Assembly (NCBI RefSeq): GCF_027587205.1
Contig: NZ_JAPDOD010000039.1
Coordinates: 1 to 64,000, forward strand
DNA from: Solirubrobacter ginsenosidimutans
Lineage (GTDB): Bacteria; Actinomycetota; Thermoleophilia; Solirubrobacterales; Solirubrobacteraceae
Direction: 5' to 3'
DNA length: 64,000 nucleotides
A model generated the notes under the pieces. It was given only the letters and a program-made list of their open reading frames with translations. It was not told the origin of the DNA and searched no databases. How positions within the stretch are numbered: position 1 is the first letter of the stretch; every line of letters begins with the position of its first letter. A program made the translations under genes and the position numbers. Of the stretch, positions 57,312-64,000 are shown piece by piece.

Positions 57312-57942
57312 CCTCAACCCGGCGCGGATCGCCAGCGGCACGAGCGACCGCAAGCTGCGCGTGCTCGTCGTCGATGACCACGAGGTCGTGCACTGGGGCC
57401 TGCGGATGATGCTCGGCGAGCAGCCGTGGGTGGAGCGGACGCTGAGCGCCCGCAACACGCAGGAGGCGCTGGCGCTCGCCCGCCGCTATGACCCGCACGT
57501 CGCGCTGGTGGACCTCTTCGTCGGCCAGGAGTCGGGCGCCGAGATCTGCCAGCAGCTGGTCGCGCTGAGCCCGCGGATCAACGTCCTGCTGATCTCCGGC
57601 GCGGGCCGCATCTCCCCCAACGCGGCCAAGGCCGCCGGCGCGAGCGGCTTCATCTCCAAGGACTGGCCCGCCGCCGACATCGCCGGCGCGGTCCGCATGG
57701 TCGGCCTCGGGATGACGGTCTTCAAGCCGCACGAGTCACCCGCCGGGCCGCCGCTCTCAGAGCGCGAGCGCGAGGTGCTCGAGGCGGTCGCCAGCGGGGC
57801 GACGAACCGCGAGATCGCGAGCAGCCTGTACCTGAGCCCGCACACCGTCAAGGAGCACACGTCGTCCCTCTACCGCAAGCTCGGAGTGAGAAATCGGGCC
57901 GAAGCGGTGCAGAAGGCCCAGCGTCTGGGCCTGATTTCGTGA
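57298..57942 (+). CDS. LuxR-family response regulator
   Basis: This is a 214-residue regulator. Receiver: VLVVDDHEVVHWGLRMML, phospho-Asp in HVALVDLFVGQESG, Lys in SGFISKDWP. DNA-binding: LSEREREVLEAVASGATNREIA and TVKEHTSSLYRKLGVRNRAEAV. TTG 57298 overlaps the kinase gene's end; GTG 57361 would start at the receiver. It is presumably phosphorylated by the kinase just upstream. Confidence 0.92.
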   Translation: MTGPDLNPARIASGTSDRKLRVLVVDDHEVVHWGLRMMLGEQPWVERTLSARNTQEALALARRYDPHVALVDLFVGQESGAEICQQLVALSPRINVLLISGAGRISPNAAKAAGASGFISKDWPAADIAGAVRMVGLGMTVFKPHESPAGPPLSEREREVLEAVASGATNREIASSLYLSPHTVKEHTSSLYRKLGVRNRAEAVQKAQRLGLIS

Positions 57943-57946
57943 GCTA

Positions 57947-57964
57947 GGGGGTTCCGCACCCCCC
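57947..57964 (+). terminator. Short GC hairpin after response regulator
   Basis: GGGGG and CCCCC form a stem around TTCCGCA just after the regulator stop. It may end that unit before the fatty-acid operon. The rest of the gap to 58027 shows no clear promoter. Confidence 0.4.
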
Positions 57965-58026
57965 AACGAGGGGGTAGCGCGAAGGCATGGGTGGGACGGC
58001 GAACGCCTGTGCGTAACGGTGCAGGT

Positions 58027-58875
58027 GTGAGCAACGCAACACAACCCGCGGCGCTCTTCCCGGGACAGGGGAGCCATACCCCTGAGATGCGCGACCTGGT
58101 CGCCCAGCGCGCCCCCGAGCTGCTCGAGCGAGTCACCGAGCTGGTCGGCGAGGACCCCTTCGCCCGCGTAGAAGAGAACACCCGCTTCGCACAGCCCGCG
58201 ATCTTCTGCGCCTCGGTGGTCGGCTGGGACGCGCTGGATCTGCACCCGTCGGCCGGTGCCGGCCACTCGCTCGGCGAGCTCGCCGCGCTGGTCGCCGCCG
58301 GCGTCCTCGAGCGCGACGACGCGCTCCGGCTCGTCGTCCTGCGCGGCAAGCTGATGGGCGAGGCCCGCAACGGCTCGATGCTCGCCCTCGTCGGCGCCAG
58401 CCTCGAGGACGCGCGCGAGATCGCGGCCGAGGGCGGCGTCACCGTCGCCAACGACAACGCGCCCGGCCAGGTGGTCCTGTCCGGCTCCCACGAGGCCCTC
58501 GACAAGACCGAGGAAGTCGCCAACGCGCGCAAGACCCGCGTGATCCGGCTCGACGTCGCCGGCGCGTTCCACTCGCCCGCGATGGAGCCGGCCACGGTGC
58601 CGTTCCGTGCCGCGCTGGACGAGGTCGAGATCTCCGAGCCGCGCTTCCCCGTCTTCTCCGGCGCCAGCGCCGCCCCGTTCAAGGACGTCCGCGAGGAGCT
58701 CGCGGGTGCCCTGACCCGGCCGGTGCGCTGGCGCGAGACCGTCATCGCCCTGCACGAGGCCGGAGCGCCCTCCTTCGTGGAGGTCGGGCCCGGCAAGGTG
58801 CTCGCCCGGATGGGGAAGCGCATCCTCAAGGGCGTCCCGTTCGAGACTCCCGCCGAAGGACTCATCCATGTCTAG
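58027..58875 (+). CDS. fabD: Malonyl-CoA:ACP acyltransferase
   Basis: FabD loads malonate on acyl carrier protein. The 282-residue protein has ALFPGQGSHTPEM, nucleophile motif AGAGHSLGELAALVAAG, GSMLALVG, NAPGQVVLSGSHEAL, GAFHSPAMEPA (catalytic His) and VEVGPGKVLARM. GTG 58027 is taken as start; GTG 58009 and 57991 are alternatives. Its stop overlaps the fabH start region. Confidence 0.94.
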   Translation: MSNATQPAALFPGQGSHTPEMRDLVAQRAPELLERVTELVGEDPFARVEENTRFAQPAIFCASVVGWDALDLHPSAGAGHSLGELAALVAAGVLERDDALRLVVLRGKLMGEARNGSMLALVGASLEDAREIAAEGGVTVANDNAPGQVVLSGSHEALDKTEEVANARKTRVIRLDVAGAFHSPAMEPATVPFRAALDEVEISEPRFPVFSGASAAPFKDVREELAGALTRPVRWRETVIALHEAGAPSFVEVGPGKVLARMGKRILKGVPFETPAEGLIHV

Positions 58876-59893
58876 CCTGACGCTCCCCCCGGAGCTGCAG
58901 CAGATCGCCCGCGACGCGGCGAAGGTCGCCAACCGCCCCGCTCCGCCGCGCACGGCGACGATCCTCGGCCTCGGCCACTACCTGCCGACCGAGATCGTGC
59001 CCAACGGGCACATCGCGGAGCGCATCGGCGTCGACGATCACTGGATCATCAAGCGCACGGGCATCCACTCGCGCCGCCGCGCCGCGGCGAACGAGGGCAC
59101 CAACGACCTCGCGGTCTTCGCCGGCCGCCGTGCGCTGCAGGACTCGGGCACCGACCCGCGCGATCTCGACTTCGTGATCGTCGCGACGATGAGCCCCGAC
59201 GAGATCACGCCGAACTCCGCCCCGCGCGTCGCGCACGCGCTCGGTGCCGACCGCGCCGCCGCGTTCGACATCGGCGCCGCGTGCACCGGCTTCCTGGCCG
59301 GGCTGGCGCAGGCCGCCGCCATGATCGAGGTCGGCCGCGCGCAGCGCATCCTGCTGATCGGCGCCGAGAAGCTGACCCGCATCACCGACTTCGACGACAA
59401 GAAGACCGGGATGCTGTTCGGCGACGGCGCGGGCGCCGTCGTGCTCGGCCCGACCGAGTCCGGCACCGGCATCGGCCCGATCGACCTGAGCGCCGACGGC
59501 GGCCTCGCGGACACGATCGTCGCCACGCCCGAGGATCCGTTCATCCGCATGGACGGCATCTCGACGTTCAAGATCGCGATCAAGCGCCTCAGCGAGTCCA
59601 CGATCTTCGCCGTCCATGCCGCGGGCCTGGAGCTCGACGACATCGACCTCTTCGTCTACCACCAGGCCAACTCGCGGATCCTCAAGGCGGTCGGCGAGCG
59701 GCTGGAGCTGGACCCGGCGAAGGTCGCCGACTACATCGCCCAGCTCGGCAACACGAGCGCCGCGTCGATCCCGCTGACGCTCAGCCTCTCGCGCGCGGAC
59801 GGTCGCCTGCGGCCGGGCCACAAGGTCCTGATCGCCGCGATCGGGGCGGGCTTCACGTGGGGCGCCGGCGTGATGGAGTGGAGCGGATCTTGA
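58868..59893 (+). CDS. fabH: 3-oxoacyl-ACP synthase III
   Basis: FabH starts fatty-acid chains by condensing acyl-CoA with malonyl-ACP. The 341-residue protein has an N-terminal extension, IKRTGIHSRRRAA, catalytic Cys in FDIGAACTGFLAGLAQA, DGAGAVVLGPTE, the His-containing LFVYHQANSRILKAV, and the Asn in LGNTSAASIPL. It overlaps fabD by 8 bp and fabG by 4 bp (TTGA). Confidence 0.96.
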   Translation: MSSLTLPPELQQIARDAAKVANRPAPPRTATILGLGHYLPTEIVPNGHIAERIGVDDHWIIKRTGIHSRRRAAANEGTNDLAVFAGRRALQDSGTDPRDLDFVIVATMSPDEITPNSAPRVAHALGADRAAAFDIGAACTGFLAGLAQAAAMIEVGRAQRILLIGAEKLTRITDFDDKKTGMLFGDGAGAVVLGPTESGTGIGPIDLSADGGLADTIVATPEDPFIRMDGISTFKIAIKRLSESTIFAVHAAGLELDDIDLFVYHQANSRILKAVGERLELDPAKVADYIAQLGNTSAASIPLTLSLSRADGRLRPGHKVLIAAIGAGFTWGAGVMEWSGS

Positions 59894-60630
59894 GCTCGAG
59901 ACCTGAGAACGCCACGGCGCTCGTCACCGGCGCGTCCAAGGGCATCGGTTCCGCGATCGCGCGCGCCCTCGCCGCCGACGGCTGGAACGTCGCGGTCAAC
60001 TACCGCTCCGATCCCGACGGCGCGAACGCGGTCATCCAGGCGATCGAGGAGGCCGGCGGCACCGCGAAGGGCTTCCAGGCCGACGTGTCCAACGGTGACT
60101 CCAAGGCGCTGATCAAGCAGGTCGAGGACGCGTTCGGCGGCCCCGTGCTGGGCTTGATCAACAACGCCGGCGTGGCGCGCGACAACATCGCGCTCCAGCT
60201 CACCGACGAGGACTGGGACGTGGTGATCGCCACCAACCTGTCGCCCGCGTTCCGCCTGACGCGCGACTCGCTGCGCTCGATGATCAAGGCGCGCTACGGG
60301 CGTGTCGTGAACATCGCCTCGGTCGTCGGCCCGCGGGCCAACGCCGGGCAGTCCAACTACGCCGCGGCCAAGGCCGGCCTGATCGGCATGACCAAGACCA
60401 TCGCCGCCGAAGTCGCGCGGCGCGGGGTGACCGTCAACGCGGTCGCGCCGGGCTTCATCTCCACCGACATGACGGCCGAGCTGGCCACGGACGAGATCGT
60501 CAAGGCGATCCCGGCCCGCCGTCAGGGCACGCCGGAGGAGGTCGCGGCCGCCGTGCGGTTCCTCGCCTCCGACGACGCGTCCTACGTCACCGGAACCACC
60601 CTGTATGTCGACGGCGGCATGTCCGCTTAA
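59890..60630 (+). CDS. fabG: 3-oxoacyl-ACP reductase
   Basis: FabG is the NADPH-dependent first reduction step of elongation. The 246-residue SDR has ALVTGASKGIGSAIARAL, LINNAGVARDNIAL, VVNIASVVGPRANAGQSNYAAAK (Ser, Tyr, Lys of the active site), and the C-terminal SYVTGTTLYVDGGMSA. TTG 59890 overlaps the fabH stop (TTGA). Confidence 0.96.
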   Translation: MSSRPENATALVTGASKGIGSAIARALAADGWNVAVNYRSDPDGANAVIQAIEEAGGTAKGFQADVSNGDSKALIKQVEDAFGGPVLGLINNAGVARDNIALQLTDEDWDVVIATNLSPAFRLTRDSLRSMIKARYGRVVNIASVVGPRANAGQSNYAAAKAGLIGMTKTIAAEVARRGVTVNAVAPGFISTDMTAELATDEIVKAIPARRQGTPEEVAAAVRFLASDDASYVTGTTLYVDGGMSA

Positions 60631-60662
60631 TCTCGAGCTTCAACCCCAAGGAGAACACACAC

Positions 60663-60911
60663 ATGGCCACCGCCATCACTGAAGAGAACGTCCAGAAGAC
60701 CGTCTATGACGCGTTGCCCCAGTTCGGCGTCGACGAGTCCGCGATCACCCGCGAGGCCACGTTCGAGGATCTCGACGTCGACTCGCTCGACCTCGCCGAG
60801 CTCTCGCAGATCATCGAGGACGAGTACGGCGTCGCCCTCAAGGGCGATGACGTCGGCAAGATCAAGACCGTCGGCGACGCGATCGACCTGGTGGTGCGAA
60901 AGGGTTCATGA
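60663..60911 (+). CDS. acpP: Acyl carrier protein
   Basis: This is an 82-residue acidic helical carrier. The phosphopantetheine Ser is in FEDLDVDSLDLAELS. AAGGAG lies before the ATG. It sits between fabG and fabF, as in many fab clusters, and overlaps fabF by ATGA. Confidence 0.96.
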   Translation: MATAITEENVQKTVYDALPQFGVDESAITREATFEDLDVDSLDLAELSQIIEDEYGVALKGDDVGKIKTVGDAIDLVVRKGS

Positions 60912-62107
60912 GCCGCGAGGTCGTCATCACCGGCGTCGGCGCCGTCTCCCCGCTGGGAGTCGGTGCCCGGACGCTGCATGAGCGCTGGAGCGCGGGCGTC
61001 GTCGGCATCGCCGACGGCAAGGGCCGCGCGAGCGAGTTCGAGCCCACCGAGCACCTCTCGGTGAAGGAGGTCCGCCGCGCGGACCGCTTCACCCAGTTCG
61101 CGCTCGTGTCGGGCGACGAAGCGCTCGCCGAGGCGGGTTGGAGCGACGAGCTGCCCTATGAGGCGGATCGCATCGCGTCCATCCTCGGCACCGGCATCGG
61201 CGGCATCGGCACGCTCGAACGCGGCAAGGAACTGCTGATCGAGTACGGCGAGAAGAAGGTCCCGCCGCTCTCGGTGCCGCTGATGATGAGCAACGCCGCG
61301 GCCGCCGCGGTCTCCATGCGCTACAAGCTGCTCGGCCCGTGTCACGGGATCGTCTCCGCCTGCTCAGGCGGCGCGGACGCCATCGGCGCCGCGAAGATGA
61401 TGATCGAGTCCGGCCTGGTCGACGCCGTCGTCACCGGCGGCTCCGAGGCGGCGATCACGCCGCTCTCGCTGGCCGCGTTCGGCGCGCTCGACGCGCTGTC
61501 GACGAGCGGCATCTCGCGCCCGTTCGACAAGGACCGCGACGGCTTCGTCATGGGCGAGGGCGCCGGGATCCTGGTGCTCGAGGCCGCTGACAAGGCCGCG
61601 GAGCGCGGCGCGAAGGTGCTCGGCACGCTGAAGGGCTACGGCGCTTCGGCCGACGCGTACCACCTCACCGCCCCGGACAAGACGGGCGGCGGACCCGCCC
61701 GCGCGATGGCGGCGGCGCTCAAGGACGCCGGCATCACGCCGGAGGACGTCGTCTACGTCAACGCCCATGGCACCTCGACGGCGCTCAACGACTCGGCTGA
61801 GACCGCGGCGCTGAAGACGGCGCTCGGCGACCACGTGTACAAGATCCCGATCTCGTCGCTGAAGTCGTCGATCGGGCACACGCTCGGCGCCGCCGGCGCG
61901 GTCGAGGCCGTGGCGACGATCCTCGCCCTGCGCGACCGGATCGCCCCGCCGACGCTCGGGCTCGAGAACCCCGGTGAGGGGCTCGACCTCGATTACGTCC
62001 CCGGGTCGGCCAAGCCGCTCAACATCGACGGCAAGCCCGCGATCGCGATCTCGTCGTCGTTCGGCTTCGGCGGGCACAACGCCGTGCTCTGCCTGGAGGC
62101 CGCCTAG
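60908..62107 (+). CDS. fabF: 3-oxoacyl-ACP synthase II
   Basis: FabF elongates acyl-ACP chains with malonyl-ACP. The 399-residue enzyme has catalytic Cys in GIVSACSGGADAIGAAKMMI, VVTGGSEAAITPL, RPFDKDRDGFVMGEGAGILVLE, NAHGTSTALNDSAET (first His), and SLKSSIGHTLGAAGAVEAV (Lys and second His). The preceding gene is acpP. Confidence 0.97.
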   Translation: MSREVVITGVGAVSPLGVGARTLHERWSAGVVGIADGKGRASEFEPTEHLSVKEVRRADRFTQFALVSGDEALAEAGWSDELPYEADRIASILGTGIGGIGTLERGKELLIEYGEKKVPPLSVPLMMSNAAAAAVSMRYKLLGPCHGIVSACSGGADAIGAAKMMIESGLVDAVVTGGSEAAITPLSLAAFGALDALSTSGISRPFDKDRDGFVMGEGAGILVLEAADKAAERGAKVLGTLKGYGASADAYHLTAPDKTGGGPARAMAAALKDAGITPEDVVYVNAHGTSTALNDSAETAALKTALGDHVYKIPISSLKSSIGHTLGAAGAVEAVATILALRDRIAPPTLGLENPGEGLDLDYVPGSAKPLNIDGKPAIAISSSFGFGGHNAVLCLEAA

Positions 62108-62113
62108 TACTTC

Positions 62114-62146
62114 CCTCCGGCCCGCCCGTCGTGGGCGGGCCGGAGG
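62114..62146 (+). terminator. Strong hairpin between fabF and fabI
   Basis: A perfect 14-bp stem CCTCCGGCCCGCCC/GGGCGGGCCGGAGG with loop GTCGT lies 6 bp after the fabF stop and is followed by CTTTCGATCCTTT. It may end transcription or partly attenuate expression of fabI and the reductase downstream. Confidence 0.65.
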
Positions 62147-62176
62147 CTTTCGATCCTTTGGAGGAATGAACCCGCT

Positions 62177-62980
62177 GTGAGTGCTCTGCAAGGCAAGAAG
62201 CTCCTGATCACCGGAGTCATCAATCGCGAGTCGATCGCGTACGAGGTCGCCAAGCAGGCGCAGGCGGCAGGTGCGGAGATCGTCCTGACCGGGTTCGGCC
62301 GCGCCAAGCGCATGACCGACCGTTCCGCCGCCAAGCTCGACCCCGTCCCGGACGTGCTCGAGCTCGACGTCAACAACCCCGAGGACATCGCGGCGGTCGC
62401 CGAGGACCTGCGCGAGCGCTGGGGGCGCGTCGACGGCGTCCTGCACGCGATCGCGTTCGCCCCCGAGGACGCGCTCGGCGGCAACTTCCTCAACACGCCG
62501 GTGGACAGCGCGGTCACCGCGTTCAAGACGTCGGCGTTCTCGCTCAAGGCGCTGGCCGTCGGTCTGCAGGACCTGTATCCGGAGGAGGGCGCGGCGATCG
62601 TCGGCCTGGACTTCGACGCGCAGGTCGCCTGGCCGGTCTATGACTGGATGGGCGTGGCCAAGGCCGCGCTGGAGGCCACGGCGCGCTACCTGGCGCGCGA
62701 TCTCGGCCCGCGCAAGGTCCGCGTTAACCTCGTCTCCGCCGGCCCGCTGGCGACGCTCGCCGCCCGCGGCATCCCGGGCTTCAGCGATCTCGCCACGGCG
62801 TGGGAGAAGCAGGCGCCGCTGCCGTGGGACGTCGAGGACCCGGCGCCGGTCGCCGAGACGATCAACTTCCTGCTCAGCGACGCCGCGCGCGCCATCACGG
62901 CCGAGATCATCCACGTCGACGGCGGCTTCCACGCGATGGGCACGCAGATCACGCCCGTCCGCGAGGAGGTCGAGGCGTGA
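62177..62980 (+). CDS. fabI: Enoyl-ACP reductase (InhA/FabI type)
   Basis: FabI performs the last reduction of the elongation cycle. The 267-residue SDR has LQGKKLLITGVINRESIAYEVA, GRVDGVLHAIAFAPEDA, and VYDWMGVAKAALEATARYLA, with Tyr and Lys spaced as in InhA. The C-terminal ITAEIIHVDGGFHAMGT is typical. GTG 62177 has TTTGGAGG upstream. It overlaps the next gene (GTGA). Confidence 0.95.
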   Translation: MSALQGKKLLITGVINRESIAYEVAKQAQAAGAEIVLTGFGRAKRMTDRSAAKLDPVPDVLELDVNNPEDIAAVAEDLRERWGRVDGVLHAIAFAPEDALGGNFLNTPVDSAVTAFKTSAFSLKALAVGLQDLYPEEGAAIVGLDFDAQVAWPVYDWMGVAKAALEATARYLARDLGPRKVRVNLVSAGPLATLAARGIPGFSDLATAWEKQAPLPWDVEDPAPVAETINFLLSDAARAITAEIIHVDGGFHAMGTQITPVREEVEA

Positions 62981-64000
62981 AATCTCCCGTCTTCCTGACG
63001 GGCGCGACCGGCTTCCTCGGCATGGAGGTCATGGCGCGCCTTCTGGAAAAGGGCGACCGTGAGGTGATCGCCCTCGTCCGCGCCGCCGACGACGTGGCGG
63101 CGCAGGAGCGCCTCGACGGCATCCTGGCCAAGCTGTGGCGCGATCCGTCGCCGTATCGCGACCGCGCTCGCGCGGTGGCCGGGGACGTGACGTCGCCCGG
63201 GCTGGGAATGGACACCGGGACGCGCATGACCGTCGCCGAAGAGGCGGGCGCGGTGATGCACTGCGCGGCGTCGATCTCCTTCGACCTGCCACTCGACGAG
63301 GCCCGCAAGATCAACGTCGAGGGCACGCGCGAGATCATCGGGCTCGCCCGCCAGGCCAAGAACGCCGGCCGCCTGGATCGCTTCATCCACGTCTCCACCG
63401 CGTACGTGGCGGGCGTCACCGAGGGCACCTTCCGCGAGCGCCAGCTCGACGTGGGCCAGGCGTTCCGCAACACCTACGAGCAGACCAAGTGGGAGGCCGA
63501 GCACGTCGTCAACGACGCGTCCGACCTCGACCCGGTCATCGCGCGCCCGTCGATCGTGATGGGCGAGTCCGGCTCCGGCTGGACGCCCGCGTTCAACGTG
63601 TTGTATTGGCCGATCCGCGCGTTCTCGCGCGGGTTGTTCCCGGAGGTCCCGGCCCGGCCGGAGGCGCTGGTCGACGTCGTGCCGGTGGACTACGTCGCCG
63701 ACGCCCTGGTGCACCTGCTCGAGGACTCGTCGTCCTCAGGCGTCGTGAACCTCGTGTCCGGCCGCGACGCCTGCACGGTCGACGAGCTGGTGGGGATGAC
63801 GAGCGCCGCGTTCGGCAAGGATCGCCCGCGCGTCGTCGCTCCCGGCTCCACCGGCACGGGCTCCGCCCACGCCGACGACCAGGCGGCGGTCTACTTCCCG
63901 TACTTCGACATGGACATGGTCTTCGACGACTCGCGCGCCCGCGCGCTGCTCGGCTCGGCCGGCATCCAGTGCCCGCACCTCACGGACTACTTCCCGCGGC
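62977..64000 (+). CDS. NAD-binding acyl (thioester) reductase-like SDR (3' partial)
   Basis: The frame from GTG 62977 is open to the end of the window (341 codons), so the 3' end is missing. It is an extended SDR of the NAD_binding_4 type: VFLTGATGFLGMEVMARLLEKG, RLDRFIHVSTAYVAG, and NTYEQTKWEAEHVV with the Tyr-x3-Lys pair, then VIARPSIVMGES. The best fit is the family of fatty acyl-CoA or carboxylate reductases making aldehydes or alcohols. GTGA coupling to fabI suggests it acts on fatty-acid products. Confidence 0.85.
   Translation, partial: MKSPVFLTGATGFLGMEVMARLLEKGDREVIALVRAADDVAAQERLDGILAKLWRDPSPYRDRARAVAGDVTSPGLGMDTGTRMTVAEEAGAVMHCAASISFDLPLDEARKINVEGTREIIGLARQAKNAGRLDRFIHVSTAYVAGVTEGTFRERQLDVGQAFRNTYEQTKWEAEHVVNDASDLDPVIARPSIVMGESGSGWTPAFNVLYWPIRAFSRGLFPEVPARPEALVDVVPVDYVADALVHLLEDSSSSGVVNLVSGRDACTVDELVGMTSAAFGKDRPRVVAPGSTGTGSAHADDQAAVYFPYFDMDMVFDDSRARALLGSAGIQCPHLTDYFPR

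Noticed and set aside
1..64000. tRNA, rRNA, insertion sequence or prophage genes
   Set aside because: No T-loop signature with a matching cloverleaf, rRNA sequence, transposase or phage motif was noticed while reading both strands; a tRNAscan or profile search was not possible.

Overview
This window looks like chromosomal DNA from a very GC-rich actinobacterium. The best guess is the Solirubrobacterales (class Thermoleophilia, relatives of Solirubrobacter or Conexibacter). That guess rests on base composition, gene families and an actinobacterial-type hydrogenase locus, not on a database search. Genes are tightly packed, and stop/start overlaps of the form NTGA (ATGA, GTGA, TTGA) occur at many junctions. 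No rRNA, tRNA, CRISPR array, transposase or prophage gene was seen.

Layout. 1-14425: a partial membrane-anchored protein, an NMT1/THI5-like lipoprotein, a queuosine-salvage protein (Qng1/DUF2419), a PAS-GAF-PP2C phosphatase, an SDR-queA pair, a CmoB-like methyltransferase, a glycerophosphodiesterase, a DevS/NarL-like two-component pair, a TrkA-N channel with a degenerate filter, and an ABC-2 exporter beside a second two-component pair. 14355-27297 (minus strand): a 17-gene [NiFe] hydrogenase operon of the group 1h (high-affinity, actinobacterial) type. It runs hypC-hypC2-hypD-hypE-hypA-small subunit-large subunit-NifU-like-DUF5947-56 aa protein-DUF6084-conserved protein-protease-35 aa protein-hypB-SIS protein-hypF. 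Nearly every junction overlaps or abuts. 27349-31894 (minus): an FAD-linked oxidase, two paralogous exported proteins separated by two tandem 25-codon micro-ORFs, and an ECF sigma factor. 31945-35233: NUDIX hydrolase, anti-sigma-type ATPase, alpha/beta hydrolase and TrpB2. 35234-35778: a long gene-free stretch holding two tandem copies of a structured element whose stem shows compensatory changes. 35779-39106: DUF4097-like protein, histidine kinase and sugar-binding lipoprotein, all overlapping. 39148-51353: a chitosan/glucosamine-type locus with a ROK regulator, GH2 exo-glucosaminidase-like enzyme, SIS isomerase/deaminase, PfkB kinase, sugar ABC transporter and NodB deacetylase. 51405-57942: YbaK deacylase, cupin-SRPBCC protein, a MerB-like gene interrupted by an in-frame TGA, GCS2 ligase, partner-switch regulators and another two-component pair. 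58027-64000: type II fatty-acid synthesis genes fabD-fabH-fabG-acpP-fabF-fabI, then a partial acyl reductase that runs off the window.

The most interesting signals are three. (1) The MerB-like gene (53316-53870) has one in-frame TGA where MerB proteins carry their second catalytic Cys. A perfect 7-bp hairpin with a GGUC loop follows at almost exactly the spacing of the E. coli fdhF SECIS element, which makes it a strong selenoprotein candidate. (2) A 55-68 bp nested palindrome sits in frame inside three unrelated genes (queA, hypF and an exported-protein gene), like a Rickettsia palindromic element. A second, 41-bp palindrome family with the same GGGGTC-N-GACCCC centre lies at 3' ends of genes and twice supplies the stop codon. 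(3) Tandem covarying RNA-like elements lie at 35339-35632. All assignments come from reading the sequence and recalled family motifs; no search was run.
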